Shown: positions 17,189 to 26,102, numbered from the stretch's first letter. The stretch is 64,000 nt of DNA from Neorhizobium petrolearium (GCF_017873175.1 NZ_JAGGJW010000016.1:1-64000); one strand, 5' to 3'. Notes: a model not told the origin generated them from the sequence alone. Made by a program: numbers and translations.

Positions 17189-19611
17189 ACACTCTTTCGC
17201 TGATCGGTGCTGAAACCAGTCTTCTTGACGAAGGCTGGTCGCTGGTTGTGACCGAGTCCGGCGCTCATACGCTGCCGGGCGAGCTTCCGTTCATGTTCGA
17301 AGACATTCCGGCAATCGTGCCGGGCACGGCGGCCGCGGCCTTGGAGGCGGCCGGGCGTTTCGACAGCGACAACCCCGCGCCGCTGTTCGACAAGGATATC
17401 TGGTATCGCCGCTCCCTGGCGGGAGAAACACCGGGGCCTGTAATTTTGCGCTTCGCCGGTCTTGCGACCGTGGCCGAGGTTTTCCTCGACGATCGCCTGA
17501 TCCTGTCTTCTCAAAGCATGTTCGAAAGCCATGACGTGCCGGTGAACCTTGCGGGCCGCGAAACGCTGTTTATCTGTTTTCGGGCGCTGAAACCGCATCT
17601 GGAAAAGAGCGGTCCCCGCGCCCGCTGGCGGCCACGGCTGATGAACAGCCAGGGCTTGCGCCTCACCCGCACCACCGCGCTCGGCTTCATGCCCGGCTGG
17701 TGCCCGCAAGTGCAGGCGCTCGGCCCCTGGCGGCCGGTTTCATTGATAACACCGGGCAGGACGCGGATTTCCGATCTCGGTTTCTCAGCTGGGCTCCGGG
17801 ATGGCGAAGGCGTTCTCAAAGTCAGCTTTGCCTACGAGGGCCTGGCGCGTGATTTCCGCCTGGTCTGCGACGGCCGGGAAGCATCCTTCGTGTTCGCTGA
17901 AGGAAAATATTCCGCCGAACTACGCCTGCCCGGCATAGAGCCCTGGTGGCCGCACACGCATGGCGAGCCTGCGCTGCATGACGTGACACTACAGATTGAC
18001 GGCGAGAGATTTCCGCTTGCCCGGACCGGTTTCCGGACTGTTTCCGTCGATCGTGGCGAAGACGGCAACGACCTGGCACTGATCGTCAATGGAGAGAAAA
18101 TCTTCTGCCGCGGCGCGGTCTGGACGTCCGCGGATATCGTGAAACTGCCGGGCGACCGCGAAAGCTATGAGCCTTGGCTCAGGCTCGCCAAGGACGCGGG
18201 CATGAACATGATCCGCATTCCCGGTATCGCGACCTACGAAAGCCCGGATTTCTTCGCGCTTTGCGACGAACTGGGACTGATGGTCTGGCAGGACTTCATG
18301 TTCGCCAACTTCGATTATCCGGCCGGTGATCCCGATTTCGTGATTCACGTGAAAAAGGAAGTGGAGCAGTTCCTTCACGTGACACAGGCATCGCCCTCGC
18401 TTGCTGCGCTTTGCGGCGGCAGCGAGATCTATCAGCAGGGCGCTATGCTGGGACTGCCGGAGCGCATCTGGAAAGGCCCGCTTTGCGAGGAAACCCTGGC
18501 GGACCTCGCCGTCGAACATAGACCCGACCTGCCCTATGTCGCCAATTCTCCGTCCGGCGGCGCACTGCCCTTCTTTCCCGATGCGGGTGTAGCGCATTAT
18601 TATGGCGTCGGTGCCTACAAGCGCCCGCTGGAAGATGCACGCCGGGCAAATGTCCGTTTTGCGGCCGAATGCCTCGCCTTCTCCAATCTTTCCGCCACGG
18701 AAACGCTCCAAGACGGCAAGGCCGGCATTCCGCGCGATGCCGGCGCCGACTGGGATTTCGAGGATGTACGCGACCATTATCTTTGCGAGCTTTACGGCGT
18801 CGATCCACAAAAGCTCCGGTGCGATGATTTCGATCGCTATCTAGCGCTTTCCCGCGCCGTGACCGGTGAGGTGATGGAGGCGACCTTTGCCGAATGGCGG
18901 CGGCCGGGTTCCACCTGCAACGGCGCGCTCGTCTTCACCCTCCAGGACGTCATGCACGGACCGGGTTGGGGCGTGGCCGACGTCGACGGACTGCCGAAAC
19001 CCGCCTGGCATGCGCTGAAACGCGCCTTCCGGCCGGTACAGATCATGTTCGCCGACGAGGGCACCAACGGGCTGGACATGCATCTGTTAAATGAAACCGG
19101 CGGTACCCTGCCGGTCGTGCTCGAAGTCACCTGCCTGCGCGACGGCAGGATGCAGGTGGTCACCGGCCGGCGTGAGCTGATCCTTTACGCCCGGCAGGCC
19201 GAAAGCATCGCCTGCACCGATCTCTTCGGCGCCTTCTTCGATGCCAATTATGCCTATCGTTTCGGCCCGCCCTCCCATGACGTGACCGTTGCTCGGCTCA
19301 AACATGCCGAAACAAGCGAATTGATCGCCGAGGCCTTTCATTTTCCGCTGGGACGCGCGAAGGCGCTGCATGATGCCGGCATTTCAGTATCGCTGGAGGA
19401 GGAGGATGGTGCCTTCTGGCTGCAGCTTTCGACGGATTGCTTTGCACAGTCGGTCAGTATCGATGCCCTGGGCTGCCGTGCCGGCGACAACTGGTTCCAT
19501 CTTGCGCCGAACGCACCGAAACAAGTGCGGCTTGAAGCCTTGCCCGGGGCCACCGGCCGGCCGGGCGGCACGGTCCGCTCACTCGGCAGCAACCGCGTCG
19601 CGCGTTTCTGA
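17185..19611 (+). CDS. Glycoside hydrolase family 2 protein, beta-mannosidase-like
   Basis: 808 residues: a jelly-roll sugar-binding domain (about 1-170), an immunoglobulin-like domain, then a TIM barrel (FCRGAVWTSADIVKLPGD, MNMIRIPGIATYESPDFFALCDELGLMVWQDFMF, in part) and C-terminal beta domains. Glu414 (CGGSEIYQQ) is the likely acid/base, although the usual Asn before it is Ser. Glu495 (RFAAECLAF) is the likely nucleophile. No signal peptide is seen, so it should act in the cytoplasm. GTG at 17185 overlaps the stop of DUF1839. As the last gene of the carrier-protein operon it may build or trim a glycoside that receives the amino acid. The 3' end overlaps the opposing hydrolase gene by 33 bases. 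Confidence 0.8.
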   Translation: MNTLSLIGAETSLLDEGWSLVVTESGAHTLPGELPFMFEDIPAIVPGTAAAALEAAGRFDSDNPAPLFDKDIWYRRSLAGETPGPVILRFAGLATVAEVFLDDRLILSSQSMFESHDVPVNLAGRETLFICFRALKPHLEKSGPRARWRPRLMNSQGLRLTRTTALGFMPGWCPQVQALGPWRPVSLITPGRTRISDLGFSAGLRDGEGVLKVSFAYEGLARDFRLVCDGREASFVFAEGKYSAELRLPGIEPWWPHTHGEPALHDVTLQIDGERFPLARTGFRTVSVDRGEDGNDLALIVNGEKIFCRGAVWTSADIVKLPGDRESYEPWLRLAKDAGMNMIRIPGIATYESPDFFALCDELGLMVWQDFMFANFDYPAGDPDFVIHVKKEVEQFLHVTQASPSLAALCGGSEIYQQGAMLGLPERIWKGPLCEETLADLAVEHRPDLPYVANSPSGGALPFFPDAGVAHYYGVGAYKRPLEDARRANVRFAAECLAFSNLSATETLQDGKAGIPRDAGADWDFEDVRDHYLCELYGVDPQKLRCDDFDRYLALSRAVTGEVMEATFAEWRRPGSTCNGALVFTLQDVMHGPGWGVADVDGLPKPAWHALKRAFRPVQIMFADEGTNGLDMHLLNETGGTLPVVLEVTCLRDGRMQVVTGRRELILYARQAESIACTDLFGAFFDANYAYRFGPPSHDVTVARLKHAETSELIAEAFHFPLGRAKALHDAGISVSLEEEDGAFWLQLSTDCFAQSVSIDALGCRAGDNWFHLAPNAPKQVRLEALPGATGRPGGTVRSLGSNRVARF

Positions 19612-21414
19612 CCGGTTGGTATCGACCGCCGGAGCGAAGCGAAAAGCCATCTTCCTCAACATGTCGAGATAGATCTCGCGAGCGTGATCCGGCGTCAGGT
19701 TGTGATCCGCGTCGGGAATGATCGTCGACGACACATTCGGGAAGCGCGAGAGACCCGACCCGTCACGATCGAAATAGAAATCGTATTGCTCGAGGCCAAG
19801 ATCGTTCTCACTGTAGATCAGTGAAACCGGCATGCCACGCTGGTGAAGCGCACGAAAAGCGCCATAGATCGCCCGCCCCTCGGGGAGAACGGCGCGGAAA
19901 ACATGCAGGAGCTTGCTCCTGATCCGGTTGCCGATACCTTTGGCGATATTACGGGCCGCGGCCGGGACATCGACCTCGCCCTTCAGGATTCGCCTGAACG
20001 TTTCGGTCCGGAACGCGCGCTTGCCATAATCGTCAAGACTGCGCGTGCCGTTGATGATCGCATCCTCGACCGACCGGCCGGGACGCCAGCGAAAGACGGC
20101 CGGATTGACCGAGACGTTGCCGGCAATACGCGGCTCGACAAGCGATGCCTGGAAACCGAGATAGGCGCCGCTGCAGCGGCCGGATGTCACGACCGGCGTC
20201 AACTCGCGGGCTTCGAGGAAGTCGATCGCTTCCGATACATCGGCATTCTGGCTTGGATGATAGAGCACCTGTTCCGGCCGTCCGGGCACGGGCGGGCTGT
20301 CGCCTGCACCGGCGGTGTCGAAACGCAGCGACGCGATGCCGGACCGGGCAAGCGTCCGGGCCATCATAGCGGTCATGCGCCCCCAGCCGGCATGCCGGTC
20401 ATAGGCCGAGGTGAGAAAGAGTACCGTCGCGCCCGCACGACCGTGCAGCGGCTCGCAAAGAACCCCGGATAGCCGGCTGTTGGAACCGAACCGGACGGGC
20501 GTTTCGGCAAAGCCGTCGCCGGCAAGCGGCGCAATTGCCGCCCTTTGGCTTTCTCTCACGGAATGCGGCTCGACGGGAAGCGCGGCGATCCAGTCGACCA
20601 GGTTCTCCGCAACCGGCAGCGGTAGTTTAGAAATCGCCGGATTGGAGACCAGTCTCTCGTAACCTTGGAATACCTGCTCGATCACATCGGCGCCGAGCCC
20701 GCGAAGATGAGTCGCGAAGTCGTGGTCCGCAGGCCGATCGGCCCTTCCGACAACCAGTGTGCACAGGGCCGGCACCCGGTCAATCGTCATCAGATTGACC
20801 TTGCGAACCTCCTCGGCGACCTCGGCCGGCATCGTCAACGATGCAATCGAGACGCCCGCCTTCTGTCGCTGCTCCTCGGGAAGGCCCAGATTCTCGTCCA
20901 CCACCCTGGACCAGACGGCAAGTTCGCGGACATGCAACCGACCGGACACGACCGGCGCAAGATAGGCAATGGCTTCGAGACCTTCGATCTCTTCAGCGGC
21001 CTTCGTGGCGACGACTGCACCGAGACCTTGCGAAACGACGACAATGCGCTCGCAGCCGGAGAGAGCCTTCAGATGAGCGCTCGCCGCGACGAGGCCGTCG
21101 GACCAGACGCCAAGACCATTCTTGAAATCCACGCCATCCAGCGCGTCACCCGTGCCGGGATAGTCGAAGCGAAGGCTGGGGATGCCGCGATCGGCAAGCT
21201 TTTCGGAGATGATCCGCCAGAACTTGCGCGTGCACATTTCCTCCAATCCCCAGGGGCTGGCGAAGAGCACGGCGAGACCGGACGGCTTGGTGCCGGCGCA
21301 AGCAGGCGCGAAAAGTCCGATCGTGCCGCCAAAGGTCAGCGGCTCGGAGGCTGGGCGTGGAATGAGACCTGATGCTTCCCGAGCAGGTCGGGATTTCAGT
21401 CGAGCGTCCGTCAT
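19579..21414 (-). CDS. Protein with two tandem alpha/beta-hydrolase domains
   Basis: 611 residues made of two alpha/beta-hydrolase modules. Residues about 25-285 include the strand phrase LRFDYPGTGDALDG and an elbow at VVSQGLG (Ser128, with Val in place of the usual first Gly). Residues about 305-600 include LRFDTAGAGDSP and an elbow GRCSG (Cys414), so the second nucleophile would be cysteine. A C-terminal DADHNL could supply the histidine. Similar fused hydrolases are found near polysaccharide and secretion genes. It converges on the carrier-protein operon and may supply a thioesterase or acyltransferase step. The function is not established, and neither site is fully canonical. Confidence 0.7.
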   Translation of the reverse strand: MTDARLKSRPAREASGLIPRPASEPLTFGGTIGLFAPACAGTKPSGLAVLFASPWGLEEMCTRKFWRIISEKLADRGIPSLRFDYPGTGDALDGVDFKNGLGVWSDGLVAASAHLKALSGCERIVVVSQGLGAVVATKAAEEIEGLEAIAYLAPVVSGRLHVRELAVWSRVVDENLGLPEEQRQKAGVSIASLTMPAEVAEEVRKVNLMTIDRVPALCTLVVGRADRPADHDFATHLRGLGADVIEQVFQGYERLVSNPAISKLPLPVAENLVDWIAALPVEPHSVRESQRAAIAPLAGDGFAETPVRFGSNSRLSGVLCEPLHGRAGATVLFLTSAYDRHAGWGRMTAMMARTLARSGIASLRFDTAGAGDSPPVPGRPEQVLYHPSQNADVSEAIDFLEARELTPVVTSGRCSGAYLGFQASLVEPRIAGNVSVNPAVFRWRPGRSVEDAIINGTRSLDDYGKRAFRTETFRRILKGEVDVPAAARNIAKGIGNRIRSKLLHVFRAVLPEGRAIYGAFRALHQRGMPVSLIYSENDLGLEQYDFYFDRDGSGLSRFPNVSSTIIPDADHNLTPDHAREIYLDMLRKMAFRFAPAVDTNRSETRDAVAAE

Positions 21415-21852
21415 GGTCGTGCCGGTAATTGAATCACTGCCGGCAGCAATACGCTGAGCCTCCCTTGCGAAGCCTTAAGGAATTTCTTGCAATTTTATCG
21501 ATTGCCGACGGAATGTACCGAAAAGAGGCTGTCGAGCAGGCGTCCGCGACCTGCTCCGTGGCCTTCAGCACAGTCAATAGCTCTCCGAATAGGTCCGGGC
21601 GGCGACAATACGCGCTCGGACGGCGCAAAAGGAATGGAATTTTGACCAGCTGTCCCTAAGGTCGGCGTTATGACAAACGCCTATAAAAAAAGCCGAGACA
21701 TGGAACGAATGAAGCGGGCACCTGTACACACACGGACATCGATCATCAGCTCATCTTGTCATTTTTCCCTTTCATTTTGGTCTAGGTATTGTCCTGCACC
21801 ATCATTATGTATACACGAACTAGCCATTGATGGCGGAGGAGGGAGATTTTAG
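21415..21852. other. Intergenic region between the tandem hydrolase and purU
   Basis: About 440 bases holding the divergent promoters of the hydrolase (reverse) and purU (forward). A short hairpin GGCGTT / AACGCC (21664-21681) is followed by an A-run. The half nearer purU is AT-rich, and GGCGGAGGAGGGAG before the start codon is a strong ribosome site. I see no RNA gene or riboswitch. Confidence 0.5.
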
Positions 21853-22737
21853 ATGAAGAACTATGTCCTGACGGTCACCTGCAGATCCACGCGCGGGATT
21901 GTTGCTGCGATATCCGGTTTCCTTGCCGAAAAGGGTTGCAACATCATCGACAGTTCGCAGTTCGACGACCTCGACACCGGCAAGTTCTTCATGCGCGTCA
22001 GTTTCCTTTCCGAAGAGGGGGCTGAACGGCCGGCCCTCGTCGAGGAGTTCAAGTCGGTTGCCGACAGGTTCGCGATGGACTGGGACATCTTCGATGCCGA
22101 GGACCGCATGAAGGTGCTGCTGATGGTCTCCCGCTTCGGCCATTGCCTCAACGACCTGCTCTACCGCTGGAAGATCGGCGCGCTGCCGATCGACATCGTC
22201 GGCGTCGTGTCGAACCATTTCGACTACCAGAAACTGGTGGTCAACAACGACATCCCCTTCCACCACATCAAGGTGACGAAGGAGAACAAGCCGCAGGCGG
22301 AAGCGCAGTTGATGGACGTGGTCGAGTCGAGCGGCACCGAGCTGATCGTACTCGCCCGCTACATGCAGGTTCTGTCAGACAGTCTGTGCAGCAAGATGTC
22401 GGGCAGGATCATCAACATCCACCATTCCTTCCTGCCGTCCTTCAAGGGTGCCAACCCATATAAGCAGGCCTACCAGCGCGGCGTGAAGCTGATCGGCGCG
22501 ACGGCCCATTATGTCACCGCCGATCTCGACGAAGGTCCGATCATCGAGCAGGACACGGTGCGCATCACCCATGCGCAGTCGCCGGACGACTATGTGTCGC
22601 TCGGTCGGGACGTCGAAAGCCAGGTGCTGGCCCGCGCCATCCATGCGCATATCCACCACCGCACCTTCATCAACGGCAACCGCACCGTCGTCTTCCCCCC
22701 AAGCCCAGGCTCCTATGCATCCGAGCGCATGGGATAA
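21853..22737 (+). CDS. purU: Formyltetrahydrofolate deformylase
   Basis: 294 residues. It hydrolyses 10-formyl-tetrahydrofolate to formate and tetrahydrofolate, balancing one-carbon pools for glycine and purine synthesis. An N-terminal ACT domain (residues 1-80, LTVTCRSTRGIVAAISGFLAEKG) is followed by a formyltransferase fold with IINIHHSFLPSFKGANPY and the catalytic Asp in DLDEGPIIEQD. A strong ribosome site (GGAGGAGGGAG) precedes the ATG. It appears monocistronic with its own AT-rich promoter region. The next gene starts 74 bases later and could be co-transcribed. Confidence 0.95.
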   Translation: MKNYVLTVTCRSTRGIVAAISGFLAEKGCNIIDSSQFDDLDTGKFFMRVSFLSEEGAERPALVEEFKSVADRFAMDWDIFDAEDRMKVLLMVSRFGHCLNDLLYRWKIGALPIDIVGVVSNHFDYQKLVVNNDIPFHHIKVTKENKPQAEAQLMDVVESSGTELIVLARYMQVLSDSLCSKMSGRIINIHHSFLPSFKGANPYKQAYQRGVKLIGATAHYVTADLDEGPIIEQDTVRITHAQSPDDYVSLGRDVESQVLARAIHAHIHHRTFINGNRTVVFPPSPGSYASERMG

Positions 22738-22811
22738 GCTCGGACAAAGCCCTATGGACGTGCGGTTCTGCCGCACTATCCTCTTCGGAAGCGCCATTTC
22801 CGGAGAGGTTC

Positions 22812-25460
22812 ATGTCCGACGTCATGCCCGACCTCATCGATGTTTCGTCAACCGGTCCGTCGATCGATGCGGTGGAGGAGATTCTCCGCGAGCAATATGG
22901 GCTTTCAGGGCAGGTTTTTCCGATCGAGGGGCGGAAGAATCCTTACTTTCTGATCGACAACGGCCACATGCGCTACCTCCTGAAGGTGGCACCCGCCGAC
23001 TGGCCTCTCGATAAGATCGAGACCGAACATGCCCTGATGCGCCATATCCTGCGCGAGCCGGACGGGCCGCGTGTTCCCGAGCCCGTCTCCACCAAGGATG
23101 GAAGCGACACGGTCGTCCTGCCGCTTGCCGGCGAGGACCGACGCATCCGCCTTCTGACCTTTCTCGATGGCACCTCGCCACAGGCAGACGAGAAACTGTC
23201 GGATGAGGCGATTGCGGCCTTCGGTGCGATCTCTGCCTCGCTTGCAAAGAGCCTCGAAGACTTCGAACATTCAACCCTGGAACAGGAGCCGGAAAGCGAC
23301 CTGCGCAAGGCCGGTCCGCAAACTGTATCGCTCTTGTCCGCAGTCGCCGACCAGGAGACGCGCGACATCATCGCCAAGGCCATGGTGACGGCATTGCGGC
23401 GCATACAGCCGCTCGCTCCGGGTTTGCGCACCGCTGTCACACACCAGAACCTCGACGCCGATGCCGTCATCGGCGAGGTGACCGATGGCGTCTGGCTTCC
23501 GACAGGCCTGACGGACTTCACCGGCCTTTCCAACGGCTGGCTCGTCGCCAGCCTTGCCAATAGCTGCGCCTATATGCTCGCAAACCGCGACGGTGACTCC
23601 TCTGCCCTCCTGCCGGCAATCCGCGCCTATCATGACATCTATCCACTGACGCTCGCAGAGCTTGAGGCGCTCTGGCCGCTCATCGTCGCCCGGACCGGAA
23701 TCCTTGCAGCCAAAGCCGAGAATAGGCGGGTGCAATCCCCGGACGATCAACTGGTGCAAGAGGATGCGGAAAAGCGCCGCGCCGTTCTCCATGCGGCGAC
23801 CTCCGTTTCCCCTTCATGGATGTTTGCGGCCATACTCGATGTGACGGAAATGACGAAACCTCTGCCGGAGATCGGCCGCCTTTTGCCGGACATCGATCCG
23901 GATATGCTCCGGCTCGTCGACCTCAGCGTTACAAGCCCGCTGCTTTATGGCGGCAACTGGACCGATCCGGAAAACGATTGGAGACTGCTGGCTCGCGTCG
24001 CGTGGGAAACCGGTCGCGGAAGCACGCGCTACGGCGAATATCGCCTTTCGAAAAGCTCGACCGACCCTCTGCAGGAACCGGAGAGCTTTGCACTGCATAT
24101 CGACGCATGCGTGCCGGCCGGGACAACAGCGGTGGCACCTTTTGCAGGAACGGTGAAACGCGCTGGCCCGCGGCTTGTCTTTTCCGGCCTTGAGCTGACA
24201 CTGCATGTCGAAGGTCTCGAATGCGAAATTGCCGAAGAGACCAAGCTTGACGCAGGCGAACCGCTTGGAGCGGTCGCCGGGGCGGAAAATTCCGTCGGCG
24301 GGGTACGTCTGCGCTTCTGCCGGGATCCGGATCTTGTGCCGCCGCACTTCTGTATTCCCGGCAAGGCGGGAACATGGTCCCATCTATGCCCGTCCCCGGC
24401 AGCCCTGCTCGGCACCGATGCCGATGCGCCGGACCCGAAGCATCCAGACCAGCCCGTTCGAGGCTGGAAGGAGTATCTCTTCGATGGCACCGGGCGTAGT
24501 CTGCTGGACCTCACCGGCAACGCCCCTTTGATGGGTCACGGTCATCCGGGCGTGGCGGCTGCAGCCTACCGGCAGCTCCTGCTTCTGAACACCCCGCCCT
24601 CCGGCCCATCGGAAGCAGAACAGCATCTCTCCCAGCGCCTCGAGGATCTGGCGCCTGAGGGGCTCATGACCGTGCTTGTCCTCCCCAGCCATCGCGATGC
24701 GCTCGATCATGCTCTGAACGTCGTCCGTGCCCATACCGGCAGGCACGACATCGTCGGTGTCGTCGGCCTGGTGCCTGAAGACGCTGATGATGCGATGCTC
24801 CTTTGTACCAACAGCAGGGAAGAAGCCGCGGCGGCGCTGGAAGAGGACGGCAAGGCCGGGCTGCTGCTGACCGGCTTTCCTCATCCGGCCGACAGCCTCT
24901 CGGAAATATTGAACGCACTGGCCCGCAACGAAGGTCTCCTCGTCATCGATGAGACCAGCACGGGCTGGGGAAGGTTGGGCCACCATGCTTGGGGTTTTGA
25001 AGCATCCGGCCTCCGGCCCGACCTCGTCATTGCCGGCCTTCCCGGAGAAGATATCGCGGTTCTTTTCATGCGCGAGACGATCGCCACGTCCCTGGAACTC
25101 ACGGCGGGCCGGGTCAGTCCGGTCGCCTGCACGACGGCCGCAACGGCTCTCGAGATCAGCGAGGAAGAGGCGCTTCGAGAAAACGCTCGGCTCGTCGGCG
25201 ATCATCTGAAAACGGCGCTGCAGGAACTCGCCGCCCATTATCCGGCGATTCGCGCGCTGCAGGGCATGGGACTGTGCCTGGTCCTTGTATTCGAGGATGA
25301 CGCCAAGGCCAAGGCAATCGGCCAAGGCTTGCGAAAAGACGGCATTCTGACCGCTTCGAACGGCCGCGTCGAACTCGTGATAGCCCCGCCGCTGTGCTTC
25401 AGCCGCGAAAGTGCCGATCTCCTGGCTGCTCGTCTGAAGGCGCTCCTCTCGGAAAGTTGA
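22812..25460 (+). CDS. Degenerate trifunctional protein: aminoglycoside-phosphotransferase, M23-like and class III aminotransferase-like domains
   Basis: 882 residues in three parts. About 25-280 is a choline/aminoglycoside kinase fold. About 420-500 is an M23/lysostaphin-like beta domain (HIDACVPAGTTAVAPFAGTVK). About 545-880 is a class III PLP aminotransferase fold (DLTGNAPLMGHGHPGV, VIDETSTGWGRLGHHAWGFE). Full-length relatives are about 970-1030 residues. The kinase loop, normally His-Gly-Asp-Leu-His-Pro-Gly-Asn, reads HQNLDADA, so the catalytic Asp is Asn213 and the metal-binding Asn is Ala. In the aminotransferase the PLP lysine after PDLVIAG is Leu743. Both enzymatic activities should therefore be lost, while the frame is intact for 882 codons. 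It may be a regulatory or binding pseudoenzyme, or a gene early in decay. Confidence 0.8.
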   Translation: MSDVMPDLIDVSSTGPSIDAVEEILREQYGLSGQVFPIEGRKNPYFLIDNGHMRYLLKVAPADWPLDKIETEHALMRHILREPDGPRVPEPVSTKDGSDTVVLPLAGEDRRIRLLTFLDGTSPQADEKLSDEAIAAFGAISASLAKSLEDFEHSTLEQEPESDLRKAGPQTVSLLSAVADQETRDIIAKAMVTALRRIQPLAPGLRTAVTHQNLDADAVIGEVTDGVWLPTGLTDFTGLSNGWLVASLANSCAYMLANRDGDSSALLPAIRAYHDIYPLTLAELEALWPLIVARTGILAAKAENRRVQSPDDQLVQEDAEKRRAVLHAATSVSPSWMFAAILDVTEMTKPLPEIGRLLPDIDPDMLRLVDLSVTSPLLYGGNWTDPENDWRLLARVAWETGRGSTRYGEYRLSKSSTDPLQEPESFALHIDACVPAGTTAVAPFAGTVKRAGPRLVFSGLELTLHVEGLECEIAEETKLDAGEPLGAVAGAENSVGGVRLRFCRDPDLVPPHFCIPGKAGTWSHLCPSPAALLGTDADAPDPKHPDQPVRGWKEYLFDGTGRSLLDLTGNAPLMGHGHPGVAAAAYRQLLLLNTPPSGPSEAEQHLSQRLEDLAPEGLMTVLVLPSHRDALDHALNVVRAHTGRHDIVGVVGLVPEDADDAMLLCTNSREEAAAALEEDGKAGLLLTGFPHPADSLSEILNALARNEGLLVIDETSTGWGRLGHHAWGFEASGLRPDLVIAGLPGEDIAVLFMRETIATSLELTAGRVSPVACTTAATALEISEEEALRENARLVGDHLKTALQELAAHYPAIRALQGMGLCLVLVFEDDAKAKAIGQGLRKDGILTASNGRVELVIAPPLCFSRESADLLAARLKALLSES

Positions 25461-25884
25461 GCCTTTCGCGGACCGGAAATTCCCGAACCTGGTTCTTGCG
25501 TGAGCCGGAAGGCTTCCTATTTAAACGGTGACGGACGATGGCCGTGGAGTTGCGAATGAAATTTCACAATTCCGCCCTTTTCCTGTCATGAGTCGGAAAA
25601 AAATTCTAGTTACACTGATTTTTGTTGATAGCGCTGTGGGACTCACCTACAGTCAATCATCATCCGGTCGGGTGAGCCTGATCGGTTTTTCACGCAACAC
25701 CAAAAGGGAGAGTGACATGCTTATACCTGTTTTCGTCGCCGCCTTGGGTGAAGGTGCGTCCAAAATGATCGGCACGGATCGCCGCTCCCTTCCGTGCTGT
25801 CGAATGTAACGCTTTCGGTTCAATCGTTCCTGAAAATTTTCATTCGCCAGAGCTGTATTTAAGCAGCCACTGCGGGAGTCTGCC
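25461..25884. other. Intergenic region with a possible very short ORF
   Basis: About 420 bases with low gene content. The AT-rich part at 25560-25650 looks like a promoter region. The only candidate gene is the 30-codon frame at 25717, reported separately. I see no convincing RNA structure or repeat. Confidence 0.4.
25717..25809 (+). CDS. Possible 30-residue small protein
   Basis: ATG at 25717 follows AAAAGGGAGAG, a good ribosome site with normal spacing. The product starts MLIPVFVAALGEGASKM and ends in a Cys-Cys-Arg tail. A short hydrophobic start followed by a basic end is compatible with a membrane-associated microprotein, but so short a frame can arise by chance. No family is recognised. 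Confidence 0.3.
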   Translation: MLIPVFVAALGEGASKMIGTDRRSLPCCRM

Positions 25885-26082
25885 ATGCAGAAGCAAGTTA
25901 TTGAATTCGGCGGGGAACCCGTCGGTATCGTCATTCCGGATGAGGATCGGCTGAAGTTCATCGCCGTGAAGTTTCACGTCATCGATCTCGATGAGCAGCG
26001 CTTCAACTCTGCGGACGAAGTGCGCCTCGCGATTCGCGATCTTGTCCGTTCGCGCAACTTGGCGCCAACGGCACATGTCTGA
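25885..26082 (+). CDS. Small conserved-looking protein of unknown function
   Basis: 65 residues, no signal or membrane segment. The sequence begins MQKQVIEFGGEPVGIVIPDEDRLKF and continues with mixed strand and helix character (IAVKFHVIDLDEQRF, DEVRLAIRDLVRSRN). A GGGAG ribosome site lies just upstream, and a clear intrinsic terminator follows 20 bases after the stop, so the unit looks like a real single-gene transcript. I recall similar short proteins annotated as hypothetical in Rhizobiaceae. I cannot assign a function. Confidence 0.7.
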   Translation: MQKQVIEFGGEPVGIVIPDEDRLKFIAVKFHVIDLDEQRFNSADEVRLAIRDLVRSRNLAPTAHV

Positions 26083-26102
26083 GATCCTATTGATATTTCG
26101 GC

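Noticed and set aside
21664..21681. GGCGTT/AACGCC hairpin upstream of purU as a terminator.
   Set aside because: It is followed by A and not T on the forward strand, and the stem is short. No transcript needs ending here on either strand.
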